Source of the DNA: JTS-RE9 sp964649195
GTDB lineage: Bacteria > Planctomycetota > Phycisphaerae > Phycisphaerales > Phycisphaeraceae
Assembly: GCA_964649195.1 (NCBI GenBank)
Contig: CAZYPK010000072.1
Span: forward strand, 1 to 24,824
Length of the DNA: 24,824 nucleotides
Direction: 5' to 3'
Part shown: piece after piece, positions 7,136 to 13,629 of the stretch
How the letters are laid out: each line of letters begins with the position of its first letter
Numbering within the stretch: position 1 is the first letter of the stretch
The notes under the pieces: model-generated
The model's input: the letters and a program-made list of their open reading frames with translations, nothing else
The model's database searches: none
Told to the model about the DNA's origin: nothing
Program-made: the position numbers and the translations under genes

Positions 7136-7405
7136 ATGACCACGATCCGCGCCCATTTCGATGGCAAGGTGTTCGTGCCTGACGAGCCGGTGGATCTGCC
7201 TGCGGGGCAACCGCTGGAGTTGTCCGTGCGATCCGTCGAGAAAAAAACACCGTTGAAATCATTCGCCCAGATGGCGGATTGGATCGCCAATCTTCCGCCG
7301 ATCGAGAACAACGATTCGCCGGGCGACCTGGCGGCTCAGCATGACCACTACCTTTACGGAACCCCCCGGAACCCCCCGGAATCCCCGGACTCTAAGCAGC
7401 CATGA
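7136..7405 (+). CDS. DUF104 (AF2212-like) antitoxin
   Basis: An 89-residue protein. Its first 30 residues, MTTIRAHFDGKVFVPDEPV followed by DLPAGQPLELSV, are the small beta-hairpin signature of the AF2212/DUF104 antitoxin family, typically paired with a PIN toxin. The remainder (FAQMADWIANLPPI...) is the probable toxin-binding arm. It overlaps the next gene by 4 bp (ATGA, 7402-7405), implying translational coupling. The last 15 codons contain a 10-bp tandem repeat (GGAACCCCCC twice plus GGAATCCCC, 7358-7386), so the C-terminus may be variable. In such systems the antitoxin usually represses its own promoter, though DUF104 proteins are less studied. Confidence 0.8.
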   Translation: MTTIRAHFDGKVFVPDEPVDLPAGQPLELSVRSVEKKTPLKSFAQMADWIANLPPIENNDSPGDLAAQHDHYLYGTPRNPPESPDSKQP

Positions 7406-7809
7406 TTTTCGCCGACGCCGGCTGGTTCATCGCGCTGATCGATCCGAAAGACGGCCTGCATCCGCTGGCCTTGCGGTGGCTGGGCGCGCTGGATCAGCCG
7501 GTCATCACGACGAGATATGTCCTGCTGGAAACATTCAACGCCCTTTCCGATCTCGCCAAGCGGCGGCGATGTCACGAAACGCTTGCCTCGCTCATTTCCG
7601 AATCCGACGTGAGCGTCGCGCCTGAACCGTCCGACCTGTACGATGCGGGAGTCCGTTTCCACCACGACCGCCCGGACAAAACCTGGTCCCTCACGGATTG
7701 CATCTCGTTCGTGCTGATGCAACGGCACGGCCTGACGACGGCCCTGTCACATGACCACCATTTCACGCAGGCGGGATTCGACGCCCTGCTGCGCCGCGAG
7801 CCGAAGTGA
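7402..7809 (+). CDS. PIN-domain toxin (VapC-like ribonuclease)
   Basis: A 135-residue PIN domain, a Mg2+-dependent ribonuclease in VapC-type toxins. The four expected acidic residues are present: Asp5 (MIFADAGWFIALID), Glu43 (LLETFNAL), Asp99 (SLTDCISFVLM) and Asp118 (SHDHHF). The catalytic centre therefore looks intact and the length is normal. It is translated from an ATG overlapping the antitoxin stop. Family A copy 3 ends 26 bp before the antitoxin and copy 4 begins 22 bp after this stop codon, so the pair is bracketed by direct repeats. The RNA target cannot be predicted. Confidence 0.88.
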   Translation: MIFADAGWFIALIDPKDGLHPLALRWLGALDQPVITTRYVLLETFNALSDLAKRRRCHETLASLISESDVSVAPEPSDLYDAGVRFHHDRPDKTWSLTDCISFVLMQRHGLTTALSHDHHFTQAGFDALLRREPK

Positions 7810-7831
7810 ACGCGCGTGAACGGCGGAACAC

Positions 7832-8050
7832 GAGCCGCGACTCAACGAGTCGCGGACGCGCACAGCCTGAAGGAGGGTCAATTGCGCGACACGTCGCCGA
7901 CCTCAACCGGTTCACCCCCGGCCCCCGGAACCCCGCCCCCCAATCACCAATCACAACCGTGTCACCCACCGCGTTCGTTATCGTTCATCAAAGGTTCAAC
8001 CCGGCCCCCTTGATGATCGTGCATCTCCGCGACGTGTTACGTCGCGGCTC
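7832..8050 (+). repeat. Composite palindromic element, family A copy 4
   Basis: Left hairpin 7835-7855, right hairpin 8027-8047. The interior matches copy 3 almost throughout, apart from a shorter C-rich tract and a few substitutions. It is in the same orientation as copy 3 and exactly 958 bp downstream. The interior contains AAGGAG followed 6 nt later by TTG and a short open frame, but the frame is not kept at the other copies, so I treat it as non-coding. Confidence 0.9.
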
Positions 8051-8100
8051 CTCCCCTCACCCTGCCGATGTCCGCCCCGTCCTGGCCGCGCCCTGCTACG

Positions 8101-8310
8101 ATGGCGTCGAAAATGCCAGGCGGCCGGCCTCCCAAATCGACGGAAGGCAGGGCCGACGATCGTTTGTTGTTTCGCGTTCGCTCGGACGAAAAGGAAGCCT
8201 TCCGCGCCGCGGCGGAAGCGGCGGGAAAATCCCTGACCGATTGGGCGCTGGACCTGCTGCGGCGAAACGCGAAAACATTTCTTGCGAAGCGTCGGCCTAA
8301 AAGGGGTTGA
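8101..8310 (+). CDS. Small ribbon-helix-helix-like DNA-binding protein, possible orphan antitoxin
   Basis: Starting at the ATG at 8101 gives 69 residues; starts at 8068 and 8113 are also in frame, and 8113 (MPGGRPPKS) matches how many relatives begin. The core DRLLFRVRSDEKEAFRAAAE and AAGKSLTDWALDLLRRNAK has the strand-helix-helix pattern of CopG/HicB-type or DUF1778-type antitoxins: a short beta strand (LLFRVRS), a helix, the GKSLTDW turn and a second helix. A basic tail follows (KRRPKRG). No toxin follows it; the next gene encodes an exported TPR protein. It begins just after the right hairpin of family A copy 4, as the DUF104 antitoxin does after copy 3. TACGAT directly before the ATG resembles a -10 box. 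Confidence 0.6.
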   Translation: MASKMPGGRPPKSTEGRADDRLLFRVRSDEKEAFRAAAEAAGKSLTDWALDLLRRNAKTFLAKRRPKRG

Positions 8311-8337
8311 CAAGGCCGGTTTTGCGCGCACGCTATC
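8307..8337 (+). promoter_or_regulatory. Possible promoter of the exported-protein cluster
   Basis: A consensus -35 TTGACA (8307-8312) overlaps the stop codon of the RHH gene. The -10 is weak: GCTATC at 8332-8337 with a 19-bp spacer. This would give a leader of about 90 nt before the ATG at 8436. Confidence 0.3.
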
Positions 8338-8435
8338 TGATGGACACATCGAGCGACATGCGTTGAGCCGACCGACGAGTCTTGCAGGCATAAGAATCTA
8401 TCTGCCTCCCAAACCGATCTCATGAGGGCGTTCCC

Positions 8436-9479
8436 ATGCGACGGACAATTATTTTGGTGATGTGTTTGGCGACATGCCTGACGATGGTCGTCTTGTATGC
8501 CGCCCAAACCCCGGCCCAGCAGCCGGCGGTGCGCGTCCGTAAGACCGACGGCACGTCGCTATCCGGCCACTTCGTCGCCCGCACCGAGGACGGCATCCTG
8601 CTCCGCACCGCCTCCGGTTCGGTCGAAACCGTCTTCTGGCGGCAGATCATTCCCGCCGACATCCTCATGATTCACGACCGCGTTCTCTCTCGCGATGATG
8701 CCGCCGGGTGGGACTCGGCGGTCGAACTTCTCGCCGACCGCAACGATCCCGAACCGCTCGCCAAGGCACGACAACGCATGCGTCACGCTGACGCCCTGCG
8801 CCAGGATGCCGCGCAGAAACGCATCATGCGCACTCTCGCGGAAAAAACCGACGGCGCTTCCGAGGGGCGTCCGGCGTTCACCGTGCCCAGTGACATCAGC
8901 AAGAAGTCATCCTTTCCTTACCCCGAATACAACGCCGTCAAGAAGAACAGGAAGACGCTGTATCGTCTGATGTGGCGCGACATTTTAATTGCCGAACGGA
9001 TGTTCGCCGAGAAGGACGTGGAGCGCCGCCGCTGGGCGCTGGGGCTGATCCGTCACATCCTCTATTACAACACGATGGAACTGAAGGATCCCGCCATGGG
9101 ATCGGACCTGGCCACGGCGTATCTCTTGCCGAACGTGGATGCGGCCCAGCCGATCCATTGGAAAATACTTCACAAGGAACAAATCCTCCTTTCCGCGCTG
9201 CACGGCTACAAGAAAAACAAGGAAATCGATTACGTCATCCGCCTCTACAAGATGGCTCTGGTTGACCCTGAAAACCGCAATCACGCTGACGGCATCCGCT
9301 ATCGCCTCAGTTTTGTCTATCAGGAAAAAGGGAACCTTGACAAGGCGCTGGAATATCTGGACCAGATCGATCTGGAGGCAAGCTATGCGGGTGGCGCAAA
9401 GATCGCTCGTCAAAAGATTCTCAACAAGCTTGTAAAGCAAGAGAAGTCAACCGGAAAGCCGGTTACACCGTCCAAGTAA
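8436..9479 (+). CDS. Exported TPR-containing protein
   Basis: A 347-residue protein with a signal peptide (about 1-28: RR, hydrophobic core IILVMCLATCLTMVVLY, then AAQ). Next comes a small beta-rich module (PAVRVRKTDGTSLSGHFVA...GILLRTASG...VFWRQIIPADI, about 29-80) of the kind that opens many planctomycete cell-surface proteins. A helical region follows, and the C-terminal part has a TPR-like repeat (YRLSFVYQEKGNLDKALEYLDQI, about 289-311). The ATG has GAGGG 7 nt upstream. It is followed 22 bp later by the PA14-like gene. It probably acts in the periplasm as a scaffold; no enzymatic motif is seen. Confidence 0.7.
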   Translation: MRRTIILVMCLATCLTMVVLYAAQTPAQQPAVRVRKTDGTSLSGHFVARTEDGILLRTASGSVETVFWRQIIPADILMIHDRVLSRDDAAGWDSAVELLADRNDPEPLAKARQRMRHADALRQDAAQKRIMRTLAEKTDGASEGRPAFTVPSDISKKSSFPYPEYNAVKKNRKTLYRLMWRDILIAERMFAEKDVERRRWALGLIRHILYYNTMELKDPAMGSDLATAYLLPNVDAAQPIHWKILHKEQILLSALHGYKKNKEIDYVIRLYKMALVDPENRNHADGIRYRLSFVYQEKGNLDKALEYLDQIDLEASYAGGAKIARQKILNKLVKQEKSTGKPVTPSK

Positions 9480-9501
9480 GAGTCCTCATCAGGAGGTGTC
9501 A

Positions 9502-11460
9502 ATGAATCGTCTCCATCTTATGCGCTTCATATCGTGGTACGTCCTTGTACTGGGGTGTCTCTCGGGCATTTCCGCCAACGCCCAAGTGTTGCCGTTGAGC
9601 ACCGTGCTTCAGGATGCCGGAACGGATAACGAAACCGTGGTCCGGGGGTTGGCGGCGCAGCAGGCCGCCGGCGGCGAGGAGCATCCGAAATACCAAAGCT
9701 TCTGCGCCGGCGAAACGAAGACTTTTGAAGGCTACATCATCCCGCGCGGCACGGAGGCTGATTTCGATTCCACGAAGATCGCCATCTTCTCCGATGACGG
9801 CGTGAGTGTCTTCGTGGACGGTGACTCGGTTCCCATCCTTGACCGTTTCAACGTTGGGCAGCATCTGCCCGATCTGAATCAGTCTTTTCATGTCCTGAAT
9901 CTGCCCGGCGGCGCGAAGTGGGAAGGCGGGCGGGCGTACCACATCCGCATCGAATACAAGAACACCATCTACACCGGCAGCGGCGACATCGATGGCGCAA
10001 CCCTCTTCGCCTACGCGGGAGGCGCCGACACCGGCGGCTTTGAACTGATCAACGACTCCCGCAACGGCGACCGCGTCGCCGTCGCCAAGTTGGAGGGCGT
10101 CACCGGACACAACGGCGGCACCAAGGTCGTCAAAATCAAGGTGCTCGCCGGTGGCGCGGGCAAGGCCATCGACCTCGAACTCAAGCGCGTCGCTGGTGGC
10201 ACCGGCAGCGCCGTGTTCGATGACAACAACATGGCCACCAAAGCCATCGGCGGCGCAGCCGAGGGAACCATCCATACGATCACCATCCGCGGACAGGAGA
10301 TCAGCAGCGCGGCCCGCAACATGGAGTTGCAGGTCAAGTCCGGCGGTAAGATGGAGATACAGTGGGCCTTCACCGTGTTCAGGGTCGATCCACATGCATA
10401 TATCAGCGGCAACATTGCAGATGGTGGTGTGGATGCGGGGCAGAAGAAACTGCCGGAGAGTGCGAGAAACCATCTAGGAACTAAGTTGATCGATAACTAC
10501 AAGGAATGGTCAGAAGATACGAATAAAATTGGCCACTTCTTGGTGACCACGCCGACAAACCTCGGTGAAGCGAATGGCGGTATAGTGATACGAGGAAAAA
10601 TAATCCCTTCCGGGATCATGCAAAGCGATTTCAATTTGAATCACGATCGGGACAACGCCTTTTTCTTTGATAGGATGATTTCTACTCGTCGATACGATAA
10701 AGACGGGTGTTTTAATGTCGGAGTGTCTGGCATCCCGATCTTTGCGGCAACCGACAACTTTTATGACATGGGACTGGATGATAATCAGGATGCAAGGCCA
10801 GATTCAGATGGAATCGATGGCGACTTGTTTATTTGGTCGTTTGATGTGCCGAACAACAATGTTGGACAGGTAATCCTTCAACAGGGTGGCATCGCTCGCT
10901 TGCGTTTCAATGCCAGGGAGACGGCATTTTACGCCCGTGTAAGTTGCTCGCCAACAGTAGATTGGAGTTGGGCTTCATCAGTTGAGAACCCGCCAGGTCC
11001 AATCTTTTTTCAACAGAACAATGATTTTCAAGATGCTGGGGACAACAGTGTTAAGGCGGTGATTGCGCCGACAACTGGTGGCCATGTCCACATGACCCCC
11101 AATCTGGAAGAGCCACCTGAATTGACATTCACTCTGACGGGTACGACACCTGCTCCGCCCAATGGCATACCTCGTGGTGCGACCGTTAACGGAACCGTTA
11201 CGGGTACGGCTCTCAATGCCGGGGATCCTTGTGGATGCTTGGTCTACGCAGTTCGGTTTAAACAGGAATCAGCTCAAACATTACAAATATATGTGGAGTT
11301 GATAGACTCCGTCATCAATGAACAGGGAACCGTAGTGTCGGGAAAGTGGCAGGTAAACAATGTTCCGGAATCTGAAGTGGGGCTATATGATGTCAAGGTT
11401 TTCATCAAGCATACAGTGAATACCGTGCCAAACGGACTTAAGATTGATCCGAAACAATGA
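9502..11460 (+). CDS. Large exported protein with PA14-like N-terminal domain, composite base composition
   Basis: AGGAGG (9491-9496) lies 5 nt before the ATG at 9502, which fixes the start (652 residues). A signal peptide ends near ISANAQ (about residue 27). Residues ~60-175 look like a PA14-type beta module: an envelope sugar- or surface-binding pattern with IAIFSDDGVSVFVDG and AYHIRIEYKNT. Residues ~185-300 form a Gly-rich beta domain (KIKVLAGGAGKAIDLELKRV, GGAAEGTIHTITIRGQ). From about 10.4 kb on the DNA is clearly less GC-rich and the protein becomes Asn/Asp-rich with EF-hand-like DDNQDARPDSDGIDGD. A short Cys pair (DPCGCLVY) lies near the C-terminus. No known enzyme motif. The two halves may have different histories. 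Confidence 0.7.
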   Translation: MNRLHLMRFISWYVLVLGCLSGISANAQVLPLSTVLQDAGTDNETVVRGLAAQQAAGGEEHPKYQSFCAGETKTFEGYIIPRGTEADFDSTKIAIFSDDGVSVFVDGDSVPILDRFNVGQHLPDLNQSFHVLNLPGGAKWEGGRAYHIRIEYKNTIYTGSGDIDGATLFAYAGGADTGGFELINDSRNGDRVAVAKLEGVTGHNGGTKVVKIKVLAGGAGKAIDLELKRVAGGTGSAVFDDNNMATKAIGGAAEGTIHTITIRGQEISSAARNMELQVKSGGKMEIQWAFTVFRVDPHAYISGNIADGGVDAGQKKLPESARNHLGTKLIDNYKEWSEDTNKIGHFLVTTPTNLGEANGGIVIRGKIIPSGIMQSDFNLNHDRDNAFFFDRMISTRRYDKDGCFNVGVSGIPIFAATDNFYDMGLDDNQDARPDSDGIDGDLFIWSFDVPNNNVGQVILQQGGIARLRFNARETAFYARVSCSPTVDWSWASSVENPPGPIFFQQNNDFQDAGDNSVKAVIAPTTGGHVHMTPNLEEPPELTFTLTGTTPAPPNGIPRGATVNGTVTGTALNAGDPCGCLVYAVRFKQESAQTLQIYVELIDSVINEQGTVVSGKWQVNNVPESEVGLYDVKVFIKHTVNTVPNGLKIDPKQ

Positions 11461-11473
11461 AAAGGAGCATGTC

Positions 11474-12016
11474 ATGTTCGCCATTATAAATGAACAATCG
11501 TCCCGATTCTGCGGAATCGCCCTCTGTGTATTTGTCGTTCTTTGCGCATGCCTTGCTTTCGGTGAGGATAATAACCATGCCAGGGTTTATGACCAGTACG
11601 CATCGCGAGTCGATGGATTAATCCGGCATGTTCGTGATGAGGAAGCGGTCAGAAATCACCCCCAATCTATTGCGGATGCGATCCTTGAATTGGGACGTCA
11701 TCGAGTAGAGCGTGCCATTCCGGTGTTGATTGAAAGGCTGGATTTTCGAATAAAGGGAACTGTGCTTGTGACGCAATCGAGAAAGGAACTTTTTCCTTCC
11801 ATCAAGGCGTTGGAAGACATGGGGCCGCACGCCCTGCCGTTTCTGGCGGACGCGCTTGCACAGATGGAGAAGAATGATGTATTTCGAGAAAATGCGCGGC
11901 TTGCCATAGTTTATATTACCGGCGATCTCAAAAAGGCGAACACGTATATCAGAGGACGCATCAAACTATATGACACAGGACGCAAGCGGTTGGAGGCGGC
12001 AATTGTGGAACAGTAA
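11474..12016 (+). CDS. Exported HEAT-repeat-like protein
   Basis: The ATG at 11474 has AAGGAG (11462-11467) at 6 nt; the in-frame upstream TTG overlaps the previous gene and is rejected. This gives 180 residues. A hydrophobic signal segment (GIALCVFVVLCACLAFG, about 14-30) precedes a helical domain resembling HEAT repeats: SIADAILELGRHRVERAIPVLIERL, then ELFPSIKALEDMGPHALPFLADALAQM and ENARLAIVYITGD. Such repeats usually mediate protein contacts. It begins 13 bp after the PA14-like gene, so the three exported-protein genes are probably one operon. Its lower GC matches the 3' half of its neighbour. Confidence 0.6.
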   Translation: MFAIINEQSSRFCGIALCVFVVLCACLAFGEDNNHARVYDQYASRVDGLIRHVRDEEAVRNHPQSIADAILELGRHRVERAIPVLIERLDFRIKGTVLVTQSRKELFPSIKALEDMGPHALPFLADALAQMEKNDVFRENARLAIVYITGDLKKANTYIRGRIKLYDTGRKRLEAAIVEQ

Positions 12017-12137
12017 AGTGTTGTGGATCGGTCCGGCACTTTCATCCTTCATTGAACGGGGTGTTTCACGATATGGGAACAGACAACGAAACACAGTCAA
12101 TCATGGTGGGCGGTACCCACCCCACGAGCTACGAGCC

Positions 12138-12197
12138 ACCAAGAGCATCGGCGGCGCGGCCGAGGGAACCATCCATACAATCACCATCCGCGGGCAG
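12138..12197 (+). pseudogene. 60-bp fragment duplicated from the PA14-like gene
   Basis: 12138-12197 matches 10237-10296 of the PA14-like gene with about 6 mismatches and no gaps; both encode the same stretch (GGAAEGTIHTITIRGQ). The reading frame does not continue into a gene. It is probably what is left of a second copy of the gene, truncated at or near the TIR element that starts 5 bp later. Confidence 0.75.
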
Positions 12198-12202
12198 CAA
12201 GT

Positions 12203-12307
12203 AGTGGTCCGACTACGCTAAATCGGTGAGTTGCTGAAGCGAGAATCTTGAGAAGATCGGTCAAAACGAAGGTTCTCAACCCACCAGATTGGCGTAGTCG
12301 GACTACT
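12203..12307. mobile_element. 105-bp element with 31-bp terminal inverted repeats (MITE-like)
   Basis: The left end AGTGGTCCGACTACGC... (12203-12233) and the right end ...GCGTAGTCGGACTACT (12277-12307) are near-perfect inverted copies over about 31 bp, both including a GGTG.GTTG inner part. The 43-bp interior has a further weak stem (GAGAA...TTCTC). It is too short to encode anything. It could be a miniature transposable element or a large hairpin; no clear target-site duplication was identified. Confidence 0.7.
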
Positions 12308-12376
12308 GCTCGCTACTCGCTCGCTCAACCCACCTTACTCGCTGCTCGCTGCCGCTCATCCCCCGCGCGGCGGGCA

Positions 12377-12420
12377 CCCCTTCAGTCTGGTGGCGTCCGC
12401 GACTCGTTGAGTCGCGGCTC
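12377..12420 (-). repeat. Half of a family A element, reverse orientation
   Basis: 12397-12417 is the left-type hairpin of family A (stem CCGCGACTC/GAGTCGCGG) read on the minus strand, and CCCCTTCAGTCTG just before it corresponds to the conserved CAGCCTGAAGGAG arm. The right-type hairpin (stem CCGCGACGT) is absent, so this copy is truncated. Confidence 0.75.
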
Positions 12421-12451
12421 GCGCCGATTCCGAAGCCGGGGTGCGGGGGTT

Positions 12452-13132
12452 TCAGCGGACGCCTGCGCCGATGGCGATCAGGTAGTGGCACATCGGGGCG
12501 AAGCCGGTGTGGATGACTTCATCGTTGGCGCCGAACATGAAGACCTGTTTGAAGTGTTGCCTCATTTCGGATTCGAGCCGGTCCGCATCGTAGAGGTTGA
12601 CGTGGCCGGCGTTGGTGACGGCGGAGGCGTAAGGCCTGGAGGTGATGTTGGGCGTGCCGACGATGGCGATGCCGAAGGGCGAAAGGTTGGCCGCCATCGC
12701 GGCGAGAAAAACGGCGGCGTTTTCAGGCAGAATGTGCTCGATCACATCGAAGTTGACCACCGCGTCAAACGGCTGCGGCTGCATGGTCAGCACATCGGCA
12801 CAGTCGAAGCACGCGCGATCCGCGGGCCAGTTTTGCCGGGCGGTGGCGATCAGGTCGCTATCGAAATCAACGCCTTTGGCATAGCCGCACTCGGCGGCGA
12901 TGAGCCAGGCGCCCAATCCTTCGCCGCAGCCGATGTCCAGCACGCGGGCGCCGTTGCCATCGGCGCCCTTGCCGATCATCTTGGCGGCGAACTTGTAATA
13001 GCTGAGCGTGTAGAGCAAACGGCGCGGCGTGCGGGCCATGTGATAGGCGTGCATCGCGCCCAGCGAAACCGGGGCGGCGCCGGCCATCAGGTCCTTTACC
13101 GGTTCCCAGCGCGATGTTTCTTCGTGGCTCAA
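12452..13132 (-). CDS. Class I SAM-dependent methyltransferase (paralogue 1)
   Basis: A 226-residue Rossmann-fold methyltransferase. Motif I is VLDIGCGEG (64-72), followed by an acidic residue ending strand 2 (GVDFDSD), DCADVL, and motif IV/post-I-like VVNFDVIEHILPE with the EH pair common in methyltransferase type 11/12 proteins. The C-terminal block GTPNITSRPYASAVTNAGHVNLYDA and NDEVIHTGFAPMCHYL is shared with the protein encoded at 13626-14348, so the two are paralogues. The substrate is unknown; relatives often act on small molecules or polysaccharide precursors. It is the last gene of a minus-strand operon, 47 bp after the zinc-ribbon gene. Confidence 0.82.
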   Translation of the reverse strand: MSHEETSRWEPVKDLMAGAAPVSLGAMHAYHMARTPRRLLYTLSYYKFAAKMIGKGADGNGARVLDIGCGEGLGAWLIAAECGYAKGVDFDSDLIATARQNWPADRACFDCADVLTMQPQPFDAVVNFDVIEHILPENAAVFLAAMAANLSPFGIAIVGTPNITSRPYASAVTNAGHVNLYDADRLESEMRQHFKQVFMFGANDEVIHTGFAPMCHYLIAIGAGVR

Positions 13133-13179
13133 ATCACGACCTTTCGTTCAATGTCGGTAATCAGGGCGGCGATGTCGCG

Positions 13180-13629
13180 TCAGCGGAAGAGAGTCGTGAT
13201 CAGCAGGCAGAACAGCAATATCGAAAGGAGCAAGGCCAGGGCTGCAAGCATCTGTTGCGAACCCTGGGCCAGTCTTAGGTACTTGCGACGGCTGGTGATC
13301 GCCCAGATCGCCAGCGGGATGGTCAGGAAGTAGCCGATGATGGGCCATTGTGCGTTGGCGTCACCGCCGCGGGGCATGCCTTCTTTTGCGACAACCGCCA
13401 GGAAGAGCGCGCCGATGCCCGCCGACAGACTCATTGAAAAGGTCATCACGATCCAACTGCCATGCGAAAGGTCGGGCACCTTGACGGTCAGCTCGATCGG
13501 CCTGCCGCATTCGGGGCAATGGCCGCGATGGAGGTTGCGCAGGTTGTAGTGGCACAGCGGGCAATGGACATCACGATCCTTGAGGAAGGTGACGAGCAGT
13601 TGTTGATCCGCAGGTTCGTGGTCGTTCAT
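13180..13629 (-). CDS. Zinc-ribbon membrane protein
   Basis: The ATG at 13629 overlaps the stop of the upstream methyltransferase gene (ATGA), so translation is coupled; an open frame running further upstream enters the family B repeat and is rejected. The 149 residues have a zinc ribbon (Cys23, Cys26, Cys38, Cys41: CPLC...CPEC), then about three hydrophobic segments (about 55-78, 95-113 and 128-147). Small zinc-ribbon plus transmembrane proteins are common in planctomycetes and have no known function. Its place between two methyltransferase paralogues suggests a role with them at the membrane; this is an inference. Confidence 0.65.
   Translation of the reverse strand: MNDHEPADQQLLVTFLKDRDVHCPLCHYNLRNLHRGHCPECGRPIELTVKVPDLSHGSWIVMTFSMSLSAGIGALFLAVVAKEGMPRGGDANAQWPIIGYFLTIPLAIWAITSRRKYLRLAQGSQQMLAALALLLSILLFCLLITTLFR

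Larger units (their letters stand above)
12017..12451. other. Gene-free spacer with remnant, TIR element and half repeat
   Basis: A 435-bp gap between convergent units with no credible gene. From left to right it holds: a tract from 12100 with the small inverted repeat TGGG/CCCA around GGTACC; a 60-bp copy of part of the upstream PA14-like gene (12138-12197); a 105-bp element with 31-bp terminal inverted repeats (12203-12307); a GCTCGCTACTCGCTCGCTC simple-sequence tract; and half of a family A element in reverse (12377-12420). It looks like a patch where several insertions and deletions have accumulated. Confidence 0.7.

Noticed and set aside
6795..7139. 114-codon open frame through family A copy 3
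   Set aside because: It consists of the repeat; the same frame at the other copies is interrupted or shifted, so there is no sign of coding selection.
4741..8047. CRISPR array
   Set aside because: The family A hairpins recur, but at intervals of 100-1,500 bp and as two alternating types, not as short direct repeats with uniform spacers; no cas gene is present.
7806..8300. 164-codon open frame through family A copy 4 into the RHH region
   Set aside because: It is mostly repeat sequence and lies out of frame with the RHH-like protein, which has recognisable structure.
12248..13333. 361-codon open frame on the plus strand
   Set aside because: Antisense to a methyltransferase with clear SAM motifs; its N-terminal part is repeat sequence.
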